From: Actinokineospora inagensis DSM 44258
GTDB lineage: Bacteria > Actinomycetota > Actinomycetes > Mycobacteriales > Pseudonocardiaceae
NCBI RefSeq assembly: GCF_000482865.1
Contig: NZ_AXWW01000026.1
Span: 49,602-113,601 of the forward strand
Direction of reading: 5' to 3'
Length of the DNA: 64,000 nucleotides
Positions 38,437-47,928 of the stretch are shown piece after piece. The position numbers were made by a program, and so were the translations under genes. Under the pieces are notes generated by a model. That model did no database searches. It worked only from the letters and a program-made list of their open reading frames with translations, and had not been told where the DNA came from. Each line of letters begins with the position of its first letter. Positions within the stretch are counted from its first letter, which is position 1.

Positions 38437-41400
38437 ATGGCGATGATGGTCCCCGATGGCGTGCGCGGGTTGTTCTTGGTGGTCACCGGGGAGGAGTGGC
38501 CGGATGCGAACGAGGACAAGTTGCACGTGTTGGCCGGGGCTTGGGAGTCGGCCGGGCGGGGGTTGTCGGGGGAGCTGGGGCCGGAGTTGCGGCGGGCGGT
38601 GGCGGCGGTCCGGTCCACCTTCTCCGGTGCGGCGGAGCAGGCGTTCGCGGCGCGGATGTCGCCGTTCGTGGAGGGGGCGGACAACTACGTCGACGCGGCG
38701 GCGGAGCAGTTTCACGGGTTGGCGCAGTACCTGCACGACCTCGCGGTGGATGTGGAGTACGTCAAGCTGGTCTCGGTCCTGAGCCTGGGGGCGCTCGCGG
38801 TGGAGATCGCGTGGGCGTCGGCCGCGGCGGCGGAGACGGGTGGGGCCAGTGTGGTGTGGCTGGCGCAGCGGGTGGCGTTGGTGCGGTACCTGCTCAAGTC
38901 GGCGTTGGGGCGGTTGGCGTTGCGGTTGGCGCAGGCCGAACTGGTGGGCATGGCGTTCCAGGCCGTGATCGACATCCTGGCGCAGGGGATGCAGTTCGCG
39001 ATGGGCACCCGGCACACCTGGAACACCGGCTACACGACCAACGCCTTCGCCGTCGGCGCGTTGGGCGGCGTGTTGATGCTCCCGCTGTCCGCGGTCGGGG
39101 AGGTACTGGCGCGGGCGGCGGCGCAGGGCGTCGAGTCGGTGCTGTCGAAGTTCGCGAAGTTCGCCAAGTCGATCCCGTCGTGGGCGCACACGGTGCCGGA
39201 ACTCGTGTCGGAGATCGGGGTCGAGGCGTTCCACGAGGTGTTCACCGAGACCCTCTACAACTTCCTGACCACCGGCGAGTTCAGCATGAACGGGTGGTCG
39301 GCCACCTCCGGCGGCATCTCCGGGATGGGCGGCGCCGCCGGACGGTCCATCCGGCACAAGGGCATCGGCCACGCACCCGCCCTGCAGATCCATAATGGAC
39401 ACAACGTCGGCCCGACGGCAATTCCCCACGGCACACCGGAAATCACGCCCGAAGCAACAACGAGACAGTCCATCCCGGTACCAATCCCAGCCGCACCGAG
39501 TTTCCCCCACTTGGCGGTGACCCGATCCGGCTCCCCTCCGCACAACCACCCGACCAATGGACCTGCCGCGATCGGGGAACCAGGAAACGCCGCCCGGACT
39601 CCGCAAACCCGACCAGGGCACCCGACAACCGCACAACCCGCGATCGCCCGACCGAGCAGTCCGACGGCCTCCCCCGATCGCACGCCGGTCACCACGCACC
39701 CGATTTCACCAGCCGGAGGCGGTATCGCACGATCCACGGTCACGCACGCAGGCGACCCCACATCGCCCGCCATGCAGAGAACACACCCAGCCACGTCCCC
39801 CGCATCCCCACCCGCCGGGCAGCACGAAGTGTCCATTGGGGATGGTAACGCGCGGCCCACGATCGCCGCACATCCCATCAGTCCACAGTCGACAGTCGTG
39901 GGGCAGCAGGCTGCCCCGCAGACCACAGCACCGAGCAGGCCGGTAGAGTCAGTCACCTCGCCACCAACAATCGCACCATTCTCCGCTGACATCGCGCCAC
40001 CGGCGGCGGTGACCAAGGACGCGGTCGTGCGAGCCGAGCCGGTCGCGGGCAACCCCAGTCAGGTGCGCAACCCGGACCGGGTACTCCCCCAGCCGAACAG
40101 GACGATCGCGTCCCTCGGTCGACCGAGCACAGTCGCGCCTACCGTCACCGCTGCTCAGGCCGGCGGCGCCGGGAGTCAAGTCGCGGTGGCCGGAACCACG
40201 CACGCCGCGGTCGGGTCGGCGGTGCGGCCGGGGGTCGAGAGGTCCGAGTCAGGCGCGGACCCGCGGCCCGGCACGACAACGCCCGAGGTGGCCGACCCGG
40301 GAGTGCGGGTACCAACACCGGACCACGCTCCCGAGGCGCCCAGCAGCGACATCGTGCGTCCGGCGCTCACCGACCCGGTGCTCGCGGCATTGGCCGGGCG
40401 GCCGTTCACCGACTTCCGCGACTGGCTCCCCCGGATCAACGCGATCGGGGGCACGCACAACTGCGTCTACACGGCCGCAGCGGTGCACAACACCTGGCAG
40501 GGCCGTCCCGAGGCCGCCGCGCGCGAGCACGGACCGAACAGCGTGTGGCAGAAGGCAGGCGGGTTCGCCGACGAGGTCGTTGGCTACGGCCACTCCGCCG
40601 TCAACACCGTGGCAAGCCGGTTGCTCGCGGCAGGTCACGGGGCATCGGCCCTGGTCAGGACCATCCGGGCGGGCGCGGAGGTTGGCCACGTGTGGAACAT
40701 GATCAACCAGAACGGCGTCGTGTACCACGTGGACGGTCAGCCGGGGGACTGGTTGGCGGCCGAGCAGGGGCCCCGGGACGGCAAGCACAGCATCGGCGAG
40801 GTCAAGGCGATCGTGGTCGGCCCGGCGGGCGACAACATCTCGCTCGCGGCCGAGATCGGCGACCCGGTAGAAGCGCTCGCCGACGTGCGCGGGTACCTGG
40901 CGGCGGCGAGCACGGTGCGGCGTGCCACCCAACAGCTCGAATGGTCCAGACACGGTCTGACCGACGCAGCCGAGGCGGCGACGGTGGCGGGGGTGGCCGC
41001 CATCCTGGCGAACAGCCGCGCGAACCTGGGCGGCCGCTCGCTCGACGACCTGCTCGCCGAGATCGACACCCGTGAAGCGGCCATGGCCGGGTACGAGAGC
41101 CAGGTCGCGCACCTGACCGAGACGCTGGCCAAGACGACGGCGGCCGCGGCGACGCAGGTCCGGCTCGCCCCGGCGGTCACCCAGATGGGGGAGTCCCTGG
41201 CCAAGGTCACCCAGGCCCGAGCCGACGCGCGCGCCGAACTGGCCGCGTTGCGGCGCACGGCGAACTCAGCCGCCGTCGCCGCCGAGGCGGACCAGCAGGC
41301 CAAAGCCGCGGCCGCCGCGTTGACCGACGCCCGCGCGGCGCACACCCGCGCCGAAAGCCCGACCAAGGTCATCGACCTGGCCGAGACGACCCTGACCGCC

Positions 41401-44400
41401 AAACGCGACGAGCTGGCCGCGCTGCCGCCGGACACCGACCGGGCCGCCTGGGACGCCCGCGCTGAACGCGTCGAACTGGGCTGGTGGGCCGCCGACACCG
41501 CCGCACGGCGTTACCCGACCGTCCTGGCGGAGTTCGGCCGGGTGCGGGAGGCGGCCAAGGCCGCCGAGGTGGCGGCGGGCCAAGGCGACGTCGAGCGGAG
41601 CCTGACCCTGCTGCGCGACCTGCCGCTCGACCGCCGCGTCGAGGTGGCGCGCGTCGACGTGACGCCCTTGACCAGGGCGGTCAAGCGCCTGTTCGCCGAC
41701 CCGTCCGCGCTGTCCTCGGTCAAGGAAACGTTGACGAAGGCCGTGCGGGAGAACCTGGCCGACATCGTTGGCGGCGGGCACCTGGTCACCCTGCCCACGC
41801 CGGCGGACCCGGCGCAGGTCTGGTTGATGGGGCAGGTCGCGGTGCCCACCGACACGCGCGTGGACGCCGGTGCGGTCCCCCCGGCGGGGATGGCCGCCGG
41901 TCCCGGGGGCCGGTCGCTGGTGGACGCCAAGCTGCAGATCACCCTGGCCAGGGTGGGTCGGAGCGCCACGCTGGAGCACGCGGCCGTGAACGTCCGACTG
42001 CGGGTGCCACCGGTCGCCACGGACCTCACACCGTACGTGCCCCCGGCCGACCCCGGAGTCCGGCGGGGGACCGTGCCCGCGGGGGTGTTGGCCGAGCTCA
42101 CCGAGCGGCAGGCGATCGGGGTCGAGTTCGCGCTCGTCTGGCAACTGGCCGGGCGGGTGGGCGACGAGCACCTACCCGACCTGGCGGACTTGCTGCGCTC
42201 GACCGAGGTGCTGCGGTTGCCCGCCGGTCAGGTGTTGAGCACGGGGTTGCCCGACGGCACGCCGGTGCGGATCACGGGCGACCCGATCGAGGTGAGGTTG
42301 ATCGGACCGTCGGACCAGGTGGTGGTGCGGCGCCCGGTGAGCCTGCCCGGCCTCCGGCAGAGCAACCACACCGAGGTGGTCCGGGGAGCGACCGACACCA
42401 CGCTGGTCTACCAGACGAGGCGACGGGTGGCGGTGAGTGTCGGCAGACACCCGGGCTCCCCCGGGTACGTGGACGGGGTGACCGCGCTGCCGGTGCTCGA
42501 CGCGGCCCGGCTCGGTCTGCCGGTGCCCAGGCAGCTCGCGCCGGACCCCGACCTGACGCGCACCCCCGGTACCGGCCGCTACCGGATCGGGACCGACGAG
42601 ATCCTCGGCGTGCCGGGCAGGCAGCGGATCGGGGACTTCGTCGCCGACGGCCTGGACCTGGCAGGCCGGGCGGCGGTGGGGTCGGCGTTCGCCGATGACG
42701 CCTCGGCCGCGGCCGCCGTGTTCGACGCCCTGCACGGTGGCCTGCAGATCACCTGGGCGGCGGGCGAGCGGACGGTCCTGCTGGAGGTGCACGCCGAGAT
42801 CACCCCGCCCGCGGCGACGTTCCCATCGCCCCGCACCGACGCGACCACCCGGGACCAGGTGACGAACCGGGACAACGCCTCCCCCGGGATGTCCAAGGTC
42901 AGCGTGGTCGCCCGGGGCTCGGGGTTCCCGGGGGCGCACCGCGGGTTCACCGGCGATCTGGAGCTGGTGGTGGTGCGCCGCGAGGTCGTCGAGTCGAAGG
43001 TGGTCCGACGGACCCTGTTCGGCGACCCGACCGAGCCTGTTCGGCTCGTCGAACCGACCGCGGCGGACGTCGCCACAGCCCTCGACCGCATGGCGGTCAA
43101 CGGCGATCGCGGGAACCTGCGTGCGACCCGGGTGAGTGACGCGGTTGTCGTGTCCACGCCCGCCGACAAGCTGGCCTGGGTCGACGAGCCGACCGCCGCG
43201 ACCCCCGGGTTCTCCCCCGGCCTCTACGTGGGCGAGCCACCGCCGTTGGCCGCCGAGGTCGCCGCGCACGCCGTCCCCCCGGAGCTGTTCGGGCCGTTCG
43301 TGAGCGTCGAGCACGCGCGGATGTCGCCCGCCATGGTGGAGGCCCCGCACATCGCGCTCGCGGCGCACGTCGAGGCGGTGTCCGGACGGGCGCGTCCGGC
43401 CTGGTTGCCGCGTTCCGGCACCGGGACGCTGCTGGGCGGTGTACCCGGTCCGAACCAGCGTGAACGGCTGCTGGTGCCGGGGACGTCCGGGTGGCCGTCG
43501 TGGCGGCGGCATCCGGAGACCGGTCGCGTACCGCCACCCGCGGCGGTCCGGTCGTTGTCCACACAGGGGCGGGCGAACACAGAGTCCAGAGTAGACAATC
43601 AAGGCGGGTCGGTGCGCTACCGCGAGGCGGCGCTGGGATCGGAGCTGACCTCGTGGGGGCGGCGCGAGCTTGTCGAGTCCACACGGGACGATGGCACGCC
43701 TGGTCGAGTCCTGCGCTACCGGCTCTCACCGCTGACCAGGCCCGGCTCGGCCACCGCGACCACGCTTCGAACCCTCGCCGCCCAGCACGGCGCCCGATAC
43801 CTTGCCGTGCACGGGATCAACGGCGAGCTCGGCGGTATAGACCGGTTCTCGGCGAAGGACGGGGCCAGCTCCATGACGGGTACGCTCAGCGGGCGGGTGC
43901 GGTTCTTCGCACCGCGCGTGGTCGACATCCGGGTCGACGGGTTCCTGCGGCGCCGGGGTGAGAGCCACTCGCGCACCGGCGACGCCGGGGCGATGACCGA
44001 CTTGGTTCCCGGTTCCCACCAGGAGTTCGACTACCGTGGCCCGACGGCGTTCGTCGCGTTGGACGCCCGCTACACCTTCACCGGTGAGGTCGCCACGCGG
44101 CTGGCGGAGACCCGCGCCAACGCCGGGCCGGTGGCGGTGACCGTCGACGAGCCGGAGGCCGTCCTCGTCCAGATGCCCTTGCGCAATGCCGTGGAACTGC
44201 TCCGGGTGACAGGGATGCCTGAACACCCGGGGTTGAGCGTCATCCTGGACGCGCAGCCGGATCGGGTGCAATCGGTGGGCACGCAGCAGTTGTTGCCGAT
44301 CGGCTCCGGATACGTCGCGTACGGCCCGGCGGTGGTGACCGATTCCTGGCTGCGCGGAAGCGATCCACTGGCGGGCGTGCGCGCCCGACTGGGCGAGCTC

Positions 44401-46710
44401 GGGGTCACCGGCATCTGGGCGACGCAGGTCGAGCACCGGATCATCTGGCTGTTCAGCAGCCCGAGCGAGTTCGTGAACCTCACCGAGGCGCTCGGTGGCG
44501 TGCACGCGGTGTCGGTGCCCGGAGTGGGCGCGCACGTGGCCGAGATTGTCGACATCCGGGTCACCGCGAGACGCACCACGGCGCACGAGGCACGGCTGAC
44601 GACGAGTACGGGCAAGATCACGCAGTTCACGCCGAACTCGATGTCGGTCGGCGGGCGGGGTCCGACCACGGGGTCTTGGTACACCGACACCTATCCCACG
44701 GTGGACCGCGCGCACCGCGACGTGACCTACACGCTGGTGATCACGCGCAAGCACGTGGCGTCGTCGCCGGTCAGCGCACTCACCCTGACCGCCGCCCACA
44801 ACGCCAACCGCGCGGCCGAGGTGCGCACGGAGAACGTATTGGGCGCGGTCGGCCTGGCGTACCCGAACGCGGAGACATCGCCGCCGATGTCCCGGCCGCA
44901 GGCGGAGCCCACGGTGACCGTGCTCGACCACAACCCGCCGGGCGCTGTCCGGCGGGCAACGCTTGACCCGGATTCCATGTGGAGTGTCGAGGTCATCGGA
45001 TCGGCCACGACCGCCGCGGTGCGGGACGCCCTCTACGCTCAGCTCGGCGGTGCGCCGCCGGCAGTGGGACATTCGTCCATACAGGACCTGGCGGCTGCCG
45101 CGGCGCGGACTTCGCGTTATACCGAGGTTGGTACGCCATCTGAATTGGCCATTCAGAAGCTGACCACCGGTCAGGCGTTGCGTACCGCGGCTCGGAACCT
45201 GTTCACCGGCGGGTCAGCCGAGGTCAACCACGTCCCGGGGAGCAAGGAGACCCTGGGGGTGCGGATCAGTGCCCGGCTGGTACCGAACACGTTCACCCTG
45301 GTCGCCACGGAGCTGGGCGCGAGTTCCGTCGTGCACAGCCGGGAGGTGGCGGGCGGGCCCGGCGTGCGCCAAGGCGGACCATCCTATCTGTTCACGGCGG
45401 ACGCGGAGTTCTATGTGGACACTCCGGCGGGTACGGTTCTGGTCACCGGCCACCAGGATGTCCGGATTCGTGTTTGGGAGTCTGACGCCCTGCACCTGAC
45501 CGCGCTCAACCTCACCCTCGCCCATGTCTGGCAGCACGCGGGGGTGACGGCTCCGGAGGGACTTGCCTTCACCGCCGCGGGCGACGGCGTCATGCTGCAC
45601 TTGGAGAGCCAGGAACCGCCCGACCCGCCGAAGCACAGTCGATCCGATGGGCGTGCCCTCTACGTGGCACCGAACGTGCCTGGCACCATGGTCGTCGACC
45701 TGGTGCGCGGACTGCCGCTGCGCACTCGGCCGACCGTGGCCTACTCGCTGAGTGGCCCGCTCAGCGAGTGGACGCCCTTCCCGCTGCCGAAGCACGACCT
45801 CGGTACAGGCCCGATCGCCCTGCCGCCGAAGTCACCCACCACATCATCGGCGCCGGCGACCAACGGCACCGGTTCGACCGCACGCGTCGTGGTCTCGCGA
45901 GCAGTTTCGACCAACAGTGTGGACGCGGTGCTGGCGTATCACACGAAATACAACACCGCCCCAGCGGACTGGACCCAACACCCGCTGGAGTACATGGGAT
46001 CCGGCGCCCACGCCCTGGGCGCGCTGATAGACCGGGTCACCCTCGCAGGCCACGGCTCCGCCGCCCTCGTGTTCGGCAGGCTGCCCGACGGAACCCGCCA
46101 CGGCTGGAACCTGGTCAACCAACACAACCGGGTCCTGCTCATCGACCCCCACCTCGGCACGACCCTTCCGGCCAGTCCCGGCGCGATCCCCGGTCTCGGC
46201 CTCGTGCACGCGGTCGTCCTCAACGCCGACAACCACTACGTCGGCGGATCAGACCTCCCCGCAGGCGTCGCCCACGAGTACGGCACGCACGTCGACGCGG
46301 GCTCACCCAACTGGCAGGCCCACCTCGACCGCGTCGACACCGAACTGCACGACCTCCGCCAAACCCAAGCCGACCTCGGCAGCGCGTCCCCCCGTTCCTC
46401 CCTCACCCGCCGCATCGCCGCCCTGGGCCAACACCGCCAACGGGTCATCGCCCACCACATCCGAGCCGCCGCCGAACGCGGCACCGTCATCGAACTCCCC
46501 GACCACGAGGGCCTGCTGGTCCCCTACCGCGGCGGCTGGGTCCTGCTCTCCCACACCCCCACCGAAGCCGGTACGGTCGCCCACCTCGCCACCACCCTCA
46601 ACGGCAACATCACCGCCATGGTCGTCGACCCCAACCTCAACAACCTCCGCCACCTCAAATTCCCCCCACGCGGCCGCCCACTCCCGGTCGAGCCCGCTGA
46701 GGTCCAGTAA
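38437..46710 (+). CDS. Giant WXG100-like polymorphic-toxin-type protein with an intact Tox-PL domain (2757 residues)
   Basis: A 2757-residue paralogue of the 4782-residue protein. Parts: WXG100-like N-terminal domain (1-305, near identical to the paralogue in places); Pro/Ser/Thr-rich linker (305-640); papain-fold toxin/glutamine-deamidase domain (about 645-790) with Cys676 in THNCVYTAAAVHN, His751 in GHVWNMIN and Asp766 in HVDGQPG; coiled coil (815-1070); long shared region (1080-2400); a second Tox-PL-like domain (about 2480-2600) with Ser2494 where Cys belongs but His2555 and Asp2570 kept; shared C-terminal domain (about 2620-2757). Tox-PL enzymes deamidate or cleave target proteins. The active domain sits inside the protein, not at its C-terminus as in usual polymorphic toxins. 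The ATG at 38437 matches the paralogue's MAMMVPD start. No immunity gene is evident next to it. Confidence 0.87.
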   Translation: MAMMVPDGVRGLFLVVTGEEWPDANEDKLHVLAGAWESAGRGLSGELGPELRRAVAAVRSTFSGAAEQAFAARMSPFVEGADNYVDAAAEQFHGLAQYLHDLAVDVEYVKLVSVLSLGALAVEIAWASAAAAETGGASVVWLAQRVALVRYLLKSALGRLALRLAQAELVGMAFQAVIDILAQGMQFAMGTRHTWNTGYTTNAFAVGALGGVLMLPLSAVGEVLARAAAQGVESVLSKFAKFAKSIPSWAHTVPELVSEIGVEAFHEVFTETLYNFLTTGEFSMNGWSATSGGISGMGGAAGRSIRHKGIGHAPALQIHNGHNVGPTAIPHGTPEITPEATTRQSIPVPIPAAPSFPHLAVTRSGSPPHNHPTNGPAAIGEPGNAARTPQTRPGHPTTAQPAIARPSSPTASPDRTPVTTHPISPAGGGIARSTVTHAGDPTSPAMQRTHPATSPASPPAGQHEVSIGDGNARPTIAAHPISPQSTVVGQQAAPQTTAPSRPVESVTSPPTIAPFSADIAPPAAVTKDAVVRAEPVAGNPSQVRNPDRVLPQPNRTIASLGRPSTVAPTVTAAQAGGAGSQVAVAGTTHAAVGSAVRPGVERSESGADPRPGTTTPEVADPGVRVPTPDHAPEAPSSDIVRPALTDPVLAALAGRPFTDFRDWLPRINAIGGTHNCVYTAAAVHNTWQGRPEAAAREHGPNSVWQKAGGFADEVVGYGHSAVNTVASRLLAAGHGASALVRTIRAGAEVGHVWNMINQNGVVYHVDGQPGDWLAAEQGPRDGKHSIGEVKAIVVGPAGDNISLAAEIGDPVEALADVRGYLAAASTVRRATQQLEWSRHGLTDAAEAATVAGVAAILANSRANLGGRSLDDLLAEIDTREAAMAGYESQVAHLTETLAKTTAAAATQVRLAPAVTQMGESLAKVTQARADARAELAALRRTANSAAVAAEADQQAKAAAAALTDARAAHTRAESPTKVIDLAETTLTAKRDELAALPPDTDRAAWDARAERVELGWWAADTAARRYPTVLAEFGRVREAAKAAEVAAGQGDVERSLTLLRDLPLDRRVEVARVDVTPLTRAVKRLFADPSALSSVKETLTKAVRENLADIVGGGHLVTLPTPADPAQVWLMGQVAVPTDTRVDAGAVPPAGMAAGPGGRSLVDAKLQITLARVGRSATLEHAAVNVRLRVPPVATDLTPYVPPADPGVRRGTVPAGVLAELTERQAIGVEFALVWQLAGRVGDEHLPDLADLLRSTEVLRLPAGQVLSTGLPDGTPVRITGDPIEVRLIGPSDQVVVRRPVSLPGLRQSNHTEVVRGATDTTLVYQTRRRVAVSVGRHPGSPGYVDGVTALPVLDAARLGLPVPRQLAPDPDLTRTPGTGRYRIGTDEILGVPGRQRIGDFVADGLDLAGRAAVGSAFADDASAAAAVFDALHGGLQITWAAGERTVLLEVHAEITPPAATFPSPRTDATTRDQVTNRDNASPGMSKVSVVARGSGFPGAHRGFTGDLELVVVRREVVESKVVRRTLFGDPTEPVRLVEPTAADVATALDRMAVNGDRGNLRATRVSDAVVVSTPADKLAWVDEPTAATPGFSPGLYVGEPPPLAAEVAAHAVPPELFGPFVSVEHARMSPAMVEAPHIALAAHVEAVSGRARPAWLPRSGTGTLLGGVPGPNQRERLLVPGTSGWPSWRRHPETGRVPPPAAVRSLSTQGRANTESRVDNQGGSVRYREAALGSELTSWGRRELVESTRDDGTPGRVLRYRLSPLTRPGSATATTLRTLAAQHGARYLAVHGINGELGGIDRFSAKDGASSMTGTLSGRVRFFAPRVVDIRVDGFLRRRGESHSRTGDAGAMTDLVPGSHQEFDYRGPTAFVALDARYTFTGEVATRLAETRANAGPVAVTVDEPEAVLVQMPLRNAVELLRVTGMPEHPGLSVILDAQPDRVQSVGTQQLLPIGSGYVAYGPAVVTDSWLRGSDPLAGVRARLGELGVTGIWATQVEHRIIWLFSSPSEFVNLTEALGGVHAVSVPGVGAHVAEIVDIRVTARRTTAHEARLTTSTGKITQFTPNSMSVGGRGPTTGSWYTDTYPTVDRAHRDVTYTLVITRKHVASSPVSALTLTAAHNANRAAEVRTENVLGAVGLAYPNAETSPPMSRPQAEPTVTVLDHNPPGAVRRATLDPDSMWSVEVIGSATTAAVRDALYAQLGGAPPAVGHSSIQDLAAAAARTSRYTEVGTPSELAIQKLTTGQALRTAARNLFTGGSAEVNHVPGSKETLGVRISARLVPNTFTLVATELGASSVVHSREVAGGPGVRQGGPSYLFTADAEFYVDTPAGTVLVTGHQDVRIRVWESDALHLTALNLTLAHVWQHAGVTAPEGLAFTAAGDGVMLHLESQEPPDPPKHSRSDGRALYVAPNVPGTMVVDLVRGLPLRTRPTVAYSLSGPLSEWTPFPLPKHDLGTGPIALPPKSPTTSSAPATNGTGSTARVVVSRAVSTNSVDAVLAYHTKYNTAPADWTQHPLEYMGSGAHALGALIDRVTLAGHGSAALVFGRLPDGTRHGWNLVNQHNRVLLIDPHLGTTLPASPGAIPGLGLVHAVVLNADNHYVGGSDLPAGVAHEYGTHVDAGSPNWQAHLDRVDTELHDLRQTQADLGSASPRSSLTRRIAALGQHRQRVIAHHIRAAAERGTVIELPDHEGLLVPYRGGWVLLSHTPTEAGTVAHLATTLNGNITAMVVDPNLNNLRHLKFPPRGRPLPVEPAEVQ

Positions 46711-46786
46711 CCGTGCTGGTGGAGGACACCGGACCGGACGCGCCCCGCAGGCCAATCACCGCACGGGCTCAAGCGCCATCTCCTGG

Positions 46787-47685
46787 TTACTGCTTCGGCT
46801 CGCCTGAACGATCAGGCAGAACTGTTGTCGGATACGTCGCGCACAGCGTGCGGATCGACTCGATCAGGTCGTTGACCAAGCGCACACCGCGGTTGACGGG
46901 AAATCCGCGGATCGACCCGCCTGCGTACTCGTAGTGTTGTACCACCACGATTTCCGAGCCGCCAGCCTGGTCGGTGGCCCAGGTATACTCCAGGGCCTCG
47001 CGGGTCAGCAGCAGGTCGGCGTCCCACAGCAGCAGACGCAGGGCGCGATCGAAGTCGGTTGGATTGGGGCGGTGGGCCAGGACGAACGCGTCGACGTCGG
47101 CCACGACGACCAGCGGCGAAATGGGTACGCCGACCGGCGACGGCTCCAGGAATGCCGCGCTCCAGCAAGGCGATCAGTTCACCGGTGAACGCGGTGAATC
47201 GCTCGCCGGGTGGGGCGAGGGCCTTCTTGTTCTCCGCGGCGGCGGTGAACACGAAGGTGCCTTCTATCGCGGTGCGGTGGCCAGGCCCGCGTCGGGGGCC
47301 ATCTGGCCGGTCATGGCGCGTGCGCTGAAGCAGCAGTCAGGATGACCACCTTGCGCTCAGCCCGCATTCCAACAAGCACGGGCGCAGCCAGTCGAACGGC
47401 AGGGTCGTGTGCACTTTGTCCGTCCGGGACCCGGTGAGCGCCAACCCCAGTTCGGCCCGCTCGGACACAACCAGCCCGTGCCCCCCTTAGTACACAAGCA
47501 GCATGTCCATAGCAGCGGCAGCGGCCGCGCCGACGATCTCGACCACTGTCTCGGCGTGCTTCGGCTCGGCCACCACCTGACAGTGCCCAGCGGGCAGCCC
47601 CCAGACCACTGGATCGGTCAGCAGTTCAGTGAGTCGGACGTGGATCGGCGAGCAACATGTCAGTGATCGAGAAGGCCGGTCAGGT
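46787..47685 (-). pseudogene. Decayed caspase-like (peptidase C14) gene
   Basis: Reading the minus strand, fragments in changing frames spell a bacterial caspase-like protease: LLTDPVVWGLPAGHCQVV, MDMLLVY, GGHGLVVSERAELGLALTGS, then FTAAAENKKALAPPGERF and AFTGELIALLERGIP, then a last frame ending near 46787. Lesions are explicit: a TAA stop replaces the residue between MLLVY and the HG motif; one base is missing at the ILDCC active-site motif (reads ILTAAS); another is missing shortly after. Further shifts occur near 47105-47130. The gene cannot make a working protease. Confidence 0.75.
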
Positions 47686-47928
47686 CGTTACTCGCCTGCG
47701 CCGCGCACCACCAGGCGGAAGCCGCCGACACGAGTCCGCACATCGGCGTTGCTCGCAGGCCATGGCGGCAACTCCGGCGTGACCAGGGCGATCTGTGCCA
47801 ACGTCGCCTCCGGCTCCGTCATGGGGACCCGTTGCCAGACGGCACCGCCGAACGGGCGAATCGCGAAATCCCCTACGGGGTGGTCGAGGGCTAGCGCGCT
47901 CCGACCCCAACAGTGACGCGGGTGCGGG
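47686..47928. other. Gap between caspase relic and pyruvate oxidase gene
   Basis: About 240 bases. A minus-strand frame reads VGDFAIRPFGGAVWQRVPM and then LAQIALVTPELPPWP before a stop, which looks protein-like but has no start codon or recognisable family. It may be another remnant attached to the caspase relic. Confidence 0.3.

Noticed and set aside
38225..38437. A 70-codon (or 32-codon from 38338) frame ending on the second giant gene's ATG
   Set aside because: Poor ribosome site and a Gly/Trp-rich product unlike the short peptide gene on the other side; kept only as a note in the intergenic entry.
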